DNA of 64,000 nucleotides from Calditrichota bacterium (GTDB taxonomy: Bacteria; Electryoneota; RPQS01), in NCBI GenBank assembly GCA_020637395.1, contig JACJWA010000001.1, forward strand, positions 806,001 to 870,000, read 5' to 3'. The position numbers and the translations under genes are program-made. Position 1 is the stretch's first letter; the number at the start of each line of letters is the position of its first letter. The notes under the pieces were generated by a model that had not been told where the DNA came from, searched no databases, and saw only the letters and a program-made list of their open reading frames with translations. This document shows, in pieces, positions 50,212 through 58,864 of this stretch.

Positions 50212-50831
50212 CAGGCCTGATTGGCAAGAAAGTCGGTATGACCCGCGTGTTCGACGACAAAGGCACCGTTATTCCGGTGACCGTGATCGAACTCGGGCCC
50301 AACCAGATTACCAATGTGCGCACCAAAGACAAGCACGGCTATGACGCGCTCTGTCTGGGCTTTGGCCAAAAGCGCGATAAACTCGTGCCGATGCCGATGA
50401 AGGGGCACTATAAGTCGCTCGGAATCACCGCGCCCAAGGTCGAACGCGAGTTTCGCAATATGATCCTTGAAGGCAAGAAGGTCGGTGATGCGATCGCCTG
50501 CGATCTGTTTAAGGTCGGCGAAAAGGTGCAGGTCATTGGCACGTCCAAGGGCCGCGGCTTCGCCGGTGTGATCAAGCGGCACAATTTCGGTCGCCAGACC
50601 ATGACGCATGGTACGCACGAGTTCTTCCGTCACGGCGGTTCGATCGGATCGAACACCTTCCCGGGACGCACTCTGCCGGGTCTGCGCATGCCGGGCCGCA
50701 TGGGCGCGGATCGCGTGACCGTCAAGAATTTGAAAGTGATTCGCGTGGACGCCGAAGCTAATCTGATCATGATTGGCGGAGCGGTTCCCGGACCGAATCA
50801 CGGGATTGTGATTGTGGGGAAGCAAGGCTGA
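50208..50831 (+). CDS. rplC: 50S ribosomal protein L3
   Basis: 207 residues: MTGLIGKKVGMTRVFD start and the extended loop (THGTHEFFRHGGSIGSNTFPGR) near the peptidyl-transferase centre. Overlaps rpsJ by four bases and rplD by one, giving coupled translation. Confidence 0.97.
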   Translation: MTGLIGKKVGMTRVFDDKGTVIPVTVIELGPNQITNVRTKDKHGYDALCLGFGQKRDKLVPMPMKGHYKSLGITAPKVEREFRNMILEGKKVGDAIACDLFKVGEKVQVIGTSKGRGFAGVIKRHNFGRQTMTHGTHEFFRHGGSIGSNTFPGRTLPGLRMPGRMGADRVTVKNLKVIRVDAEANLIMIGGAVPGPNHGIVIVGKQG

Positions 50832-51466
50832 TGAATCTGAAAGTCTATAAGCGTGACGGTTCGCTGAGCAGCGACACGGTGGAACTGCCGGATAGCCTGC
50901 TTGCGCTGGAGCCGAACGAACACGCCATGTGGCTGGCCGTGCGCGCCGAAGAGGCGGCACAGCGTCAGGGTACCCACAAAACCAAGAGCCGCAGCTATGT
51001 GCGCGGCGGTGGTCGTAAGCCCTTCAAGCAGAAAGGCCGCGGCGTTGCTCGTCAAGGCTCGAGCCGTTCACCTCTTAATCCGGGCGGTGGTACGATCTTC
51101 GGACCCATGCCGCATACCTATCATGTTGGTGTGCCGCAGAAAGTCAAAACCCTTGCGCGCCGCAGCGCGTTTGTGCAGAAGGCTCGTGAAGATCGCGTTC
51201 GCGTGATCGAAGACTTCACACTTGATTCGCCCAAGACGCGCGATATGGCGGCGCTGTTCGCTAAGATGGCGCTGACGGATCAGAAGGTGCTGTTCCTGAT
51301 GCCTGAGTACAATGACAACATTCTGCTCAGCGTGCGCAATCTGCCGGGAGCTGGCGCGACTCGCGCGGACGCCGCTTCGACCCGCGATCTGCTGAAGTGC
51401 TCAACTCTGATTATTCAGAAGAGCGCGGTGCAGACGCTGCTGAAAGGATTGAATCATGCTGCATAA
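50831..51466 (+). CDS. rplD: 50S ribosomal protein L4
   Basis: 211 residues with the long exit-tunnel loop (THKTKSRSYVRGGGRKPFKQKGRG, split here for the family pattern around RGGGRKP). The start ATG overlaps the L3 stop. E. coli L4 also represses its operon; no equivalent leader was recognised here. Confidence 0.96.
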   Translation: MNLKVYKRDGSLSSDTVELPDSLLALEPNEHAMWLAVRAEEAAQRQGTHKTKSRSYVRGGGRKPFKQKGRGVARQGSSRSPLNPGGGTIFGPMPHTYHVGVPQKVKTLARRSAFVQKAREDRVRVIEDFTLDSPKTRDMAALFAKMALTDQKVLFLMPEYNDNILLSVRNLPGAGATRADAASTRDLLKCSTLIIQKSAVQTLLKGLNHAA

Positions 51467-51746
51467 GAGATCAGTCCTGCGCAAGCCACTGCTCACCGAG
51501 AAAGTCGCCGCCGCTCAGGACGCACACAATCAGTATGCGTTCGAAGTGGATCCCAAGGCGAACAAGGTCGAGATCAAGCGCGCCGTTGAGAAGAAGTATG
51601 AAGTCTCCGTCGTCGGTGTGCAGACCATGAACGTGCGCGGCAAAGTGAAGCGGCTGGGCCGTTTTGAGGGCCGCCGTCCCAACTGGAAGAAGGCCATCGT
51701 CACCCTCAAGAAGGGTGAATCCATCGAGCTGGCCCAGAACGTCTAA
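51456..51746 (+). CDS. rplW: 50S ribosomal protein L23
   Basis: 96 residues (RKPLLTEKVAAAQDAHNQYAF, GVQTMNVRGKVKRLGRFEGR, WKKAIVTLKKGESIEL). It forms the exit-site platform for trigger factor and SRP. Overlaps rplD by 11 bases. Confidence 0.97.
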   Translation: MLHKRSVLRKPLLTEKVAAAQDAHNQYAFEVDPKANKVEIKRAVEKKYEVSVVGVQTMNVRGKVKRLGRFEGRRPNWKKAIVTLKKGESIELAQNV

Positions 51747-51760
51747 GGTAGTTTCGAATC

Positions 51761-52606
51761 ATGCCGCTAAAGAAGTTTCGCCCGCTGACTCCCACACTGC
51801 GCTACCGCACGGTTCTCGTGCGCGATCACTTGTGGACCGGTGAGCCTGAGAAAAGCCTGCTCGAACCGCTGAGCAAGACCGGTGGCCGCAACAATCGCGG
51901 TCGCAACACCAATATCAATATTGGCGGCGGTCACAAGCGCCGTTACCGTGTCATTGACTTTCGCCGCAACAAGTTCGATATTCCGGCCAAGGTGGAGAGG
52001 CTCGAGTACGATCCGAACCGCTCGGCTAATATCGCTCTGCTGTACTATGCGGACGGAGAAAAGCGCTACATCCTTGCTCCGGACGGCCTTAAGGTCGGGG
52101 ACAAGGTGGTTTCGTCCAAAACCGAAGCGGATATCCGCGTCGGCAATGCGATTCCCCTGGCGAAGATTCCGCTCGCCACGTTCATTCACAATGTCGAAAT
52201 GCGCCCCGGCAAGGGCGGACAGATTGGCCGTAGTGCCGGCACGGTCTGTCAGCTGATGGCCGTGGACGCGAAATACGCACTGATCAAGATTCCGTCTGGT
52301 GAAGTTCGCCGCGTGCCTTCGCAGTGCATGGCCACGATTGGTCAGGTCGGCAATCTCGATCATGAAAGCGTCGTTTCCGGTAAGGCCGGACGCACCCGCT
52401 GGCTCGGTCGCCGCCCGCATAACCGCGGCGTGACCAAGAATCCCGTGGATCACCCGATGGGTGGTGGTGAAGGCCGCTCGTCCGGCGGACGTCACCCGAC
52501 TACGCCGTGGGGCAAGATCACCAAAGGTTTGAAGACGCGTAATCCTCGCAAGAAATCCAATAAACTGATCGTCCGTCGCCGCCGCGACAAGACGCAACTG
52601 GCATAA
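51761..52606 (+). CDS. rplB: 50S ribosomal protein L2
   Basis: 281 residues with the SH3-like and OB domains and the C-terminal loop HPMGGGEGRSSGGRHP carrying the conserved histidine near the peptidyl-transferase centre. Normal length. Confidence 0.98.
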   Translation: MPLKKFRPLTPTLRYRTVLVRDHLWTGEPEKSLLEPLSKTGGRNNRGRNTNINIGGGHKRRYRVIDFRRNKFDIPAKVERLEYDPNRSANIALLYYADGEKRYILAPDGLKVGDKVVSSKTEADIRVGNAIPLAKIPLATFIHNVEMRPGKGGQIGRSAGTVCQLMAVDAKYALIKIPSGEVRRVPSQCMATIGQVGNLDHESVVSGKAGRTRWLGRRPHNRGVTKNPVDHPMGGGEGRSSGGRHPTTPWGKITKGLKTRNPRKKSNKLIVRRRRDKTQLA

Positions 52607-52612
52607 TCCGCA

Positions 52613-52900
52613 ATGGCACGTTCGCTCAAAAAAGGTCCGTATATTGACCCGCGTCTCGAAATGCGCATTCAGCAAATGAATGAGCGCAGCGAGAAAAAGG
52701 TCCTGAAGACTTGGTCGCGCCGCAGCGTGATCTCCCCCGATTTCGTGGGACACACGCTGGCCGTGCACAATGGCCGCAAGTTTCTGCCGGTCTATGTGAC
52801 CGAAAACATGGTGGGCCACAAGCTCGGAGAGTTCGCTCCCACGCGCACGTTCAAAGGCCACACGGAAAAGAAGGCCGAAGCGGCCGCTAGGAAGAAGTAA
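52613..52900 (+). CDS. rpsS: 30S ribosomal protein S19
   Basis: 95 residues (MARSLKKGPYID, WSRRSVISPDFVGHTLAVHNG, FAPTRTFKGH). Begins six bases after rplB and lacks an evident Shine-Dalgarno sequence. Confidence 0.98.
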   Translation: MARSLKKGPYIDPRLEMRIQQMNERSEKKVLKTWSRRSVISPDFVGHTLAVHNGRKFLPVYVTENMVGHKLGEFAPTRTFKGHTEKKAEAAARKK

Positions 52901-52909
52901 GGAATCCCG

Positions 52910-53395
52910 ATGGAAGCACGTTGCGTTGCCCGCTTCGTTCGTGTCACTCCCCGCAAGATGCGCCTGGTCGCGGATCTGGTGCGCGGAAAGAATGTCAACG
53001 AAGCCATCAATATTCTGAAGTTCACGACGCGCTCCGCGTCGTCGCCGACGCTGAAGGCAATTCAATCCGCCGTTGCGAACTATGCGCAGCTGTTTGAAGC
53101 CAGCTCGGCTGAGATTGATTCTCTGCTCGTCCGCACGATTTTCGCGGACGAAGGTCCGACGATGCACCGCTTCATGCCGCGTGCTCAGGGTCGCGCGACG
53201 CCGATCAAGAAGCGCATGACGCATCTGACTGTCGTGGTCGCTCCTCCTGCGGCTTCTGAAGAAGCGGAGAAGGATACTGCGGCTGAAGCTGCGGAAAAGC
53301 CTGTGAAGAAGAGCGCGGCCAAGAAGGCCGCCAAGAAGAGCGCCGCGAAAAAGCCGGCGACCAAGAAGTCATCCCCTCGCAAAACTAAGTCGTAA
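52910..53395 (+). CDS. rplV: 50S ribosomal protein L22 with long basic tail
   Basis: 161 residues. The core (ARFVRVTPRKMRLVADLVRG, FADEGPTMHRFMPRAQGRA, the tunnel hairpin) is standard and ends near residue 113. Beyond it there is a tail of about 48 residues made of Lys/Ala repeats (KKSAAKKAAKKSAAKK, ending SSPRKTKS), preceded by an acidic Glu/Ala stretch. The tail resembles histone-H1-like low-complexity sequence. The core is functional by homology; the role of the tail is unknown. Confidence 0.95.
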   Translation: MEARCVARFVRVTPRKMRLVADLVRGKNVNEAINILKFTTRSASSPTLKAIQSAVANYAQLFEASSAEIDSLLVRTIFADEGPTMHRFMPRAQGRATPIKKRMTHLTVVVAPPAASEEAEKDTAAEAAEKPVKKSAAKKAAKKSAAKKPATKKSSPRKTKS

Positions 53396-53401
53396 TCCCC
53401 A

Positions 53402-54148
53402 GTGGGTCAAAAAGTCAATCCCCTCGGCCTTCGCGTCGGCGTAATCAGAACCTGGAACAGCCATTGGTTCGATGAACGTAATTTCGCCGACAAGCTTGAA
53501 GAGGACCTCTATCTTCGCAAATATTTGCTTCAGCGCTTGAAAGGCGCGTCCGTTGCCGGAGTGATCTTCGAGCGCACGCCCAAGATGCTTACGTTGACGA
53601 TCCGTACGGCTCGTCCGGGAATCGTCATCGGGCGCAAGGGCGCCGAGGTGGACAAGCTGAAGGCTGAGCTTAAGAACTTGACCAAGCGCGACGTTCAGGT
53701 CAACATTTACGAGATCAAGCGTCCCGAGCTGGAATCCAAACTTGTGGCTGACATGATCGCGCAGCAGCTGGAGGGCCGTGTGTCCTTCCGCCGCGCGATG
53801 AAGAAAGCCATTCAGACCACCATGCGCATGGGGGCCGAAGGTATTAAGGTGATGTGCGCCGGACGACTGGGCGGTGCTGAAATGTCGCGTACCGAAGGAT
53901 ACAAGGAAGGCCGCGTTCCGCTGCACACTCTGCGTGCGGATATTGATTATGCTTGCTCCGTTGCGCGCACGACTTACGGCACCATCGGTGTCAAAGTCTG
54001 GATTTGCCGCGGCGAAGTGATTGGCAAGGCCAAAGTGAATTCTCCGAGCGGAGAAGGCCACCACGAAAAGGGACACGAGGTCCAGCGCCGCGATCATGAT
54101 CGCGACCGTGGCGGACGTGACCGCGGTGATCGCCGTCGTCATAACTGA
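53402..54148 (+). CDS. rpsC: 30S ribosomal protein S3 with Arg/Asp/His-rich tail
   Basis: 248 residues: MGQKVNPLGLRVGVIRTWNS start, KH domain (IVIGRKGAEVDKLKAEL) and S3 C-terminal domain. The last about 32 residues (HHEKGHEV, QRRDHDRDRGGRD and so on) are a charged repeat tail not seen in the short family members. GTG 53402 is fixed by the conserved N-terminus. Confidence 0.96.
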   Translation: MGQKVNPLGLRVGVIRTWNSHWFDERNFADKLEEDLYLRKYLLQRLKGASVAGVIFERTPKMLTLTIRTARPGIVIGRKGAEVDKLKAELKNLTKRDVQVNIYEIKRPELESKLVADMIAQQLEGRVSFRRAMKKAIQTTMRMGAEGIKVMCAGRLGGAEMSRTEGYKEGRVPLHTLRADIDYACSVARTTYGTIGVKVWICRGEVIGKAKVNSPSGEGHHEKGHEVQRRDHDRDRGGRDRGDRRRHN

Positions 54149-54159
54149 TTTAGAGAACA

Positions 54160-54579
54160 ATGTTAACTCCAAAGCGACTCAAATTCCGTAAACAACAGCG
54201 CCGCCGCCGCAAAGGCTACGACTACTGCGGCTGCACCATCTCTTTCGGCGAATTCGGCCTCAAAGCGATGGACGACTGTTGGATGACTTCCCGGCAAATA
54301 GAAGCTGCCCGTATTGCCATGACGCGCCACATCAAGCGCGGCGGCAAGGTCTGGATTCGAGTGTTTCCGGACAAGCCGGTTTCCAAGAAGCCGCTTGAAG
54401 TCCGTCAGGGCAAAGGTAAAGGTGCGACAGAATTCTACGCGGCGGTGATTCGCCCCGGCAGAATCCTGTTCGAAATGGAAGGAGTGGCCCGCGATGTCGC
54501 GCAGGAAGCGATGCGCCTCGCCGCCCAAAAACTCCCGATCAAAACAAAGTTCGTCGAACGCGACGTCGCTCACTCTTAA
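54160..54579 (+). CDS. rplP: 50S ribosomal protein L16
   Basis: 139 residues, complete (MLTPKRLKFRKQQRRRRKG, SFGEFGLKAMDDCWMTSRQIE, RVFPDKPVSKKPLEVRQGKGKG). Binds near the A site and 5S rRNA. Confidence 0.97.
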   Translation: MLTPKRLKFRKQQRRRRKGYDYCGCTISFGEFGLKAMDDCWMTSRQIEAARIAMTRHIKRGGKVWIRVFPDKPVSKKPLEVRQGKGKGATEFYAAVIRPGRILFEMEGVARDVAQEAMRLAAQKLPIKTKFVERDVAHS

Positions 54580-54585
54580 GTTACT

Positions 54586-54828
54586 ATGGCAACCAGTTCC
54601 GCAAGACCCGCAAGAATGACCGAGCTCAAAGAGCTGACGGCCGCTGATCTTCAAAACCGTCTTCTGGATGCGGAAGACAATCTCGAAGCGCTGCGCTTTC
54701 AGTTGGACGCCGGGCAACTCCCCAATACCGCGCGAGTTCGCGCGATGCGCCGCGATATCGCGCGCATCCGGACCGTCATCCGCGAACATGAACTTGGTCT
54801 GCGTGCCGAGAAAGGCAAGGTGAAATGA
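54586..54828 (+). CDS. rpmC: 50S ribosomal protein L29
   Basis: 80 residues; helix pattern ELKELTAADLQNRLLDAEDNL and RFQLDAGQLPNTARVRAMRRDIARIRTV. A second ATG at 54616 (MTELKEL) matches the more common family start, so the first ten residues are uncertain. Overlaps rpsQ by four bases. Confidence 0.92.
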   Translation: MATSSARPARMTELKELTAADLQNRLLDAEDNLEALRFQLDAGQLPNTARVRAMRRDIARIRTVIREHELGLRAEKGKVK

Positions 54829-55115
54829 GCGAAGCCGTTTCCCATTCGCAGAGCGCGCCGGTCGCGCGCGGAGTCCGCAAGTCACGCGTCGGTGTGGTGG
54901 TCTCCAACAAGATGGACAAGACCATTGTCGTCAAGGTCGAGCGCAAGGTGAAGCATCCCTTGTACGGCAAGTTCATCAAGCTCTCCAAGAAGTTGATGGC
55001 CGAAGACGGACAGAATGAGTGCAACATCGGAGACAAGGTGCGCATCATGGAGACGCGCCCCCTGTCCAAACTCAAAAGATGGCGTTTGATCGAAATCATT
55101 GAGAAGAAGAAGTAG
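54825..55115 (+). CDS. rpsQ: 30S ribosomal protein S17
   Basis: 96 residues; OB fold (VGVVVSNKMDKTIVVKVERKVKHPLYGK, KVRIMETRPLSKLKRWRL). The N-terminal about 18 residues (SEAVSHSQSAPVARGV) are an extension beyond the family core. Confidence 0.95.
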   Translation: MSEAVSHSQSAPVARGVRKSRVGVVVSNKMDKTIVVKVERKVKHPLYGKFIKLSKKLMAEDGQNECNIGDKVRIMETRPLSKLKRWRLIEIIEKKK

Positions 55116-55118
55116 GCC

Positions 55119-55487
55119 ATGATTCAGGAATATACAGTTCTCAATGTGGCGGATAACACCGGCGCAAAAAAAGTCCGCTGTTTCCGCATCTATGGCGGAA
55201 CCGGACGCCGCTCCGCCTCCGTCGGAGACATCGTGATGGTCTCCGTCCGCACCGCCATACCCAATTCGAACATGAAGAAGGGCTCCAAGGCGCGTGCCGT
55301 GATTGTGCGGACCAAAAAGGAAGTGCGTCGCCAGGACGGTTCCTACATTCGCTTCGATGAAAATGCCGCCGTGCTGATCAACAAAGACAATGAGCCGATC
55401 GGAACGCGTATCTTCGGACCTGTGGCTCGCGAGCTTCGCGAGAAGCAGTTCATGAAGATCGTGTCCTTGGCCCCCGAGGTGCTCTAA
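55119..55487 (+). CDS. rplN: 50S ribosomal protein L14
   Basis: 122 residues (MIQEYTVLNVADNTGAKKVRC, RAVIVRTKKEVRRQDGSYIRFDENAAVLIN, GTRIFGPVARELREK). Normal size, three bases after rpsQ. Confidence 0.98.
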   Translation: MIQEYTVLNVADNTGAKKVRCFRIYGGTGRRSASVGDIVMVSVRTAIPNSNMKKGSKARAVIVRTKKEVRRQDGSYIRFDENAAVLINKDNEPIGTRIFGPVARELREKQFMKIVSLAPEVL

Positions 55488-55496
55488 GGTATAAGC

Positions 55497-55820
55497 ATGA
55501 AGATTCGCAAGAACGACATCGTACAAGTGATCGCCGGAAACGATCGCGGCAAACGTGGAAAAGTCCTGAAGGTTTTTCCCGAGAAGTCGCGGATTGTCGT
55601 TGAGGGCGTGAACTTCATTATGCGCCATTCCAAGCCCACGCAGCAAAATCAGCAGGGCGGAATTATCAAGCGCGAAGGGACCATTCACGTCTCCAATGTG
55701 ATGCTGATTGATCCCAAGAGCGGCAAGCCGACGCGGATCGGGCACAGTGTGCTGAAGACCGCCGATGGCAACAAGCGGGTTCGCGTGGCGCGGGTTTCTA
55801 ACGAAATGATTACCGAATAA
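55497..55820 (+). CDS. rplX: 50S ribosomal protein L24
   Basis: 107 residues; KOW motif VIAGNDRGKRGKVLKVFPEK and the C-terminal VMLIDPKSGKPTRIG. The stop overlaps the rplE start by one base. Confidence 0.97.
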   Translation: MKIRKNDIVQVIAGNDRGKRGKVLKVFPEKSRIVVEGVNFIMRHSKPTQQNQQGGIIKREGTIHVSNVMLIDPKSGKPTRIGHSVLKTADGNKRVRVARVSNEMITE

Positions 55821-56521
55821 TGGCAGACAAGGCAAAGAGCAAACCGCAAGCTGCGCAAGGCAAACCCGGCAAGGGCGGCGCACCTGCGAAGCCCGGAAAA
55901 GGCGGCGGACTTAACGTTGCCGGTGAGCGTCCCAAGCTCCCTAACGGCTACGAACCGCGCTTGCATAAGCACTACAAGGACAACGTCGTGGCTGGTCTGA
56001 AGAAGACCTTCAGCTATGAGAATCCGATGGAAGTGCCTCGCTTGATGAAGATCACCATCAACGTGGGCTGCGGCGATGCGACCCAGAATCCGCGTGTCGT
56101 GGAGTCTATCGTCAAGGAGATGGCCCTGATTACTGGACAGAAGCCCACCGTGGCCAAAGCCCGGAAGTCGGTGTCCAACTTCAAGCTGCGCGAAGGCATG
56201 CCGGTCGGTGTGTTCGTTACGATGCGCCGCACGATCATGTGGGAGTTCCTCGATCGCTTCATTTCTCTGGCCACTCCGCGCATTCGCGACTTTCGCGGCC
56301 TGCCGGATCGCGGCTTCGACGGACGAGGCAATTTCTCCCTCGGGTTGCGCGAGCAGATTCTCTTCCCGGAGATTGACCTGGATCAGGTGGAAAAGATTCG
56401 CGGAATGGATATCACCTTCGTGACTACCGCCAAGTCCGACAAAGAAGCGTACGAATTATTGAAGCAGCTCGGACTTCCGTTCCGGAAGCGCGAAGACAAA
56501 AAAGTCGCGGCTGCCGCATAA
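55820..56521 (+). CDS. rplE: 50S ribosomal protein L5 with basic N-terminal extension
   Basis: 233 residues against about 180 in common L5. The conserved core starts near residue 46 (PRLHKHYKDNVVAGLKKTF, VGCGDATQNPRVVES, PRIRDFRGLPDRGFDGRGNF). The first about 45 residues are a Lys/Gly/Pro low-complexity segment with PGKGG repeats. A start at a later Met is not available before the core, so the extension seems real. It binds 5S rRNA and P-site tRNA. Confidence 0.95.
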   Translation: MADKAKSKPQAAQGKPGKGGAPAKPGKGGGLNVAGERPKLPNGYEPRLHKHYKDNVVAGLKKTFSYENPMEVPRLMKITINVGCGDATQNPRVVESIVKEMALITGQKPTVAKARKSVSNFKLREGMPVGVFVTMRRTIMWEFLDRFISLATPRIRDFRGLPDRGFDGRGNFSLGLREQILFPEIDLDQVEKIRGMDITFVTTAKSDKEAYELLKQLGLPFRKREDKKVAAAA

Positions 56522-56536
56522 CCAGAGCAGATTTCC

Positions 56537-56722
56537 ATGGCCAAAGCCTGTTTGATCGCGAAAGCGAAGAAAAGCCCCAAGTTCAAGGTACGTGCCTATG
56601 TTCGTTGCCGTCGTTGCGGTCGCCCGCGCGCCGTCTATCGCAAATTCGGCCTGTGCCGTTTGTGTTTCCGTGAACTCGCACACGCCGGAGATATTCCGGG
56701 TGTGGTTAAGTCAAGTTGGTAA
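56537..56722 (+). CDS. rpsN: 30S ribosomal protein S14, zinc-binding type
   Basis: 61 residues of the short C+ class: two CxxC pairs (CRRCGRPR, CRLC), the RKFGLCRLCFRELAHAGDIPGV signature and the C-terminal SSW. The short form needs zinc. Confidence 0.97.
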   Translation: MAKACLIAKAKKSPKFKVRAYVRCRRCGRPRAVYRKFGLCRLCFRELAHAGDIPGVVKSSW

Positions 56723-56732
56723 GAAAGATCAC

Positions 56733-57128
56733 ATGCCGACGACCGACCCGATTGCCGATTTCCTGACGCGCGTCCGCAACGCACTGCGCGCCCGCAAAAC
56801 CATGGTGGACATTCCCTACTCGAGAATGAAAGCCGATTTGGCCCGCGTCCTGATGGAAGCCTATTACATCCGCGACTTTGTTCAAGTGGATGAAGGTCCG
56901 CAGGGTTTCCTGCGCGTCTATCTGAAGTACACGAACGGAAAGCCCGCCATTCAAGGGCTGCGCCGCGTATCTTCACCCGGCCTGCGCCGCTATGTTAACC
57001 GCAATCAAATTCCCCGCGTGATGAACGGACTGGGGACCGCCATTCTGACGACTCCGCAAGGATTGCTTACCGGCAACCAGGCGCGCCGCGCCGGTGTGGG
57101 CGGCGAAGTGGTCGCGGAAGTCTGGTAA
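56733..57128 (+). CDS. rpsH: 30S ribosomal protein S8
   Basis: 131 residues (TDPIADFLTRVRNALRARK, SSPGLRRYVNRNQIPRVMNGLG, LLTGNQARRAGVGGEVVAEVW). ATG 56733 is the family start. An upstream frame to 56592 overlaps rpsN and is rejected. Confidence 0.97.
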   Translation: MPTTDPIADFLTRVRNALRARKTMVDIPYSRMKADLARVLMEAYYIRDFVQVDEGPQGFLRVYLKYTNGKPAIQGLRRVSSPGLRRYVNRNQIPRVMNGLGTAILTTPQGLLTGNQARRAGVGGEVVAEVW

Positions 57129-57155
57129 ACCCGAATCTGAACGGAGAAGATAGTC

Positions 57156-57692
57156 GTGTCACGTGTTGGCCGAGCACCTATTAAGCTGCCGAAAGGCGTA
57201 GATGTCAAGATCGCCGGTTCCGACGTTACCGTCAAGGGACCCATGGGCGAACTGGCGCGCACGTTCCCGGCGGATATTGAAATCAAGCTGGAAGACGGCA
57301 CGCTGAGCTGCACCCGTCCGAGTGATCAGAAAGAACATCGCGCACTGCACGGGCTGACGCGCGCGCTGCTCAATAACATGGTCGTCGGTGTGACCGAAGG
57401 CTTCAAGAAAGAGTTGCAGATCAGCGGCGTCGGCTTTAAAGCTGAAGCGAAAAAGCGCGGTGTGCTCTTGAATGTCGGTTACAGTCACCCCGTGATGGTG
57501 GTCACTCCGGCAGGAGTCAAAGCTGAAGTCACCGGCCCGACGACGATTCTGGTCAGCGGCACCGATAAGGAAATCGTGGGTCAGGTTGCCGCGACGATTC
57601 GCTCCGTCCGCAAGCCCGAACCGTACAAGGGGAAGGGAATCATGTACACCGGCGAGCGGATTCATCGCAAGGCCGGCAAGACAGGTAAGTAA
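57156..57692 (+). CDS. rplF: 50S ribosomal protein L6
   Basis: 178 residues (MSRVGRAPIKLPKGVDV, duplicated L6 folds, PEPYKGKGIMYTGERIHRKAGK). GTG 57156 is fixed by the conserved MSRVGR start, with CGGAGA upstream. Confidence 0.97.
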   Translation: MSRVGRAPIKLPKGVDVKIAGSDVTVKGPMGELARTFPADIEIKLEDGTLSCTRPSDQKEHRALHGLTRALLNNMVVGVTEGFKKELQISGVGFKAEAKKRGVLLNVGYSHPVMVVTPAGVKAEVTGPTTILVSGTDKEIVGQVAATIRSVRKPEPYKGKGIMYTGERIHRKAGKTGK

Positions 57693-57695
57693 GCC

Positions 57696-58067
57696 ATGTC
57701 CAGAAAAATCGCAATTCGCAAGAAAGCCCGCGTTCGCCGCAAACTTCACATCCGCAAGGTCGTCAACGGCACTGCCGAGCGTCCGCGCCTCGTGATCTAT
57801 CGCAGCGTCGCGCATATGTACGCCCAACTCGTGGATGATGTCTCAGGCCGCACGCTGCTCGGCGTGTCATCGTTGTCCCCGGAATTGAAAGAACGACTTT
57901 CCGGCAAGAAGCCCTCGGAAATCGCCGAACTCGTGGGTGGGTTGTGCGCTGAAAAGGCACGCGCACATTCGATCGAAGCGGTCGTCTTTGACCGCAACGG
58001 ATTCCCCTATCATGGTCGGGTCAAGGCTATCGCTGAAGGCGCGCGCAAGGGCGGCCTGAAATTCTAA
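57696..58067 (+). CDS. rplR: 50S ribosomal protein L18
   Basis: 123 residues (KARVRRKLHIRKVVNGTAERPRL, VVFDRNGFPYHGRVKAIAEGARKGGL). Binds 5S rRNA. Three bases after rplF. Confidence 0.97.
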   Translation: MSRKIAIRKKARVRRKLHIRKVVNGTAERPRLVIYRSVAHMYAQLVDDVSGRTLLGVSSLSPELKERLSGKKPSEIAELVGGLCAEKARAHSIEAVVFDRNGFPYHGRVKAIAEGARKGGLKF

Positions 58068-58078
58068 GCTCCAAAGAA

Positions 58079-58624
58079 ATGAACGGAAACACTCCACGCC
58101 GCGGCCGAGACCGCGATGATCGTCAGCCTGAATATTCGGGCGGCGAAGCGCTGCTTGAAAAGCTGGTCGCGGTGAACCGCGTCGCCAAAGTGGTCAAGGG
58201 CGGACGCAATTTCTCTTTTAATGCGATTGTGATCGTTGGAGATGGCCACGGCCGCGCCGGTTTCGGCTTGGGCAAGGCCAACGAAGTCGCCGACGCCATT
58301 CGCAAGGGCACCGAAGCCGCGAAGCGCGCAATGAAGCGCTACCCGATTCTCGGAACCACGCTGCCGCACTCCGCTCACGGCAAGTTCGGCGCGGGCAAAG
58401 TCTTTTTGCGCCCTGCGTCCGCCGGTACCGGTGTGATCGCCGGTGGTTCCGTACGTATGGTCATGGAGTGTCTGGGTGTGCGCGATGTGCTCACCAAAGT
58501 TATGGGCACGAACAATCCCCACAATGTTGTCAAGGCGGTGTTCCGCGCTTTGGATGAAATGAGCGATGCCCGTATGGTCGCCGCTCGCCGCGGAATTACG
58601 GTTCAGGAAGTTTTCACCCTCTAA
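58079..58624 (+). CDS. rpsE: 30S ribosomal protein S5
   Basis: 181 residues. The Arg/Asp-rich N-terminus is followed by the double-stranded-RNA fold (KVVKGGRNFSFNAIVIVGDG, GKANEVADAIRKGTEAAKR) and the S5 C-domain (VRDVLTKVMGTNNPHNVVKA). Complete. Confidence 0.98.
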   Translation: MNGNTPRRGRDRDDRQPEYSGGEALLEKLVAVNRVAKVVKGGRNFSFNAIVIVGDGHGRAGFGLGKANEVADAIRKGTEAAKRAMKRYPILGTTLPHSAHGKFGAGKVFLRPASAGTGVIAGGSVRMVMECLGVRDVLTKVMGTNNPHNVVKAVFRALDEMSDARMVAARRGITVQEVFTL

Positions 58625-58666
58625 GCAAGTCCTCGAAGTCTTTCCCGATTTCGACGAACTGTGACT

Positions 58667-58864
58667 ATGTCAAAACTTGAAGTTACTCTAACGCGAAGCA
58701 CGGCATCCCGTCCGCACTTCCATCGCAAGATCGTTGAAGCGCTGGGATTTCGTCGTCTGAATGAAACCCGTGTGCTGCCGGACAATGAAGCGACGCGCGG
58801 TGCGATTGCAAAGATTCCGCACATGCTGTCCTGGAAGAAGCACGAAGAAGGAGCCAAGAGCTAA
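58667..58864 (+). CDS. rpmD: 50S ribosomal protein L30
   Basis: 65 residues (SKLEVTLTRSTASRPHFHRKIVEALGF, RLNETRVLPDN). ATG 58667 is chosen; a GTG two codons upstream is also possible. Overlaps rplO by one base. Confidence 0.95.
   Translation: MSKLEVTLTRSTASRPHFHRKIVEALGFRRLNETRVLPDNEATRGAIAKIPHMLSWKKHEEGAKS

Noticed and set aside
56592..56732. N-terminal extension of rpsH
   Set aside because: Lies within rpsN; the conserved S8 start is the ATG at 56733.
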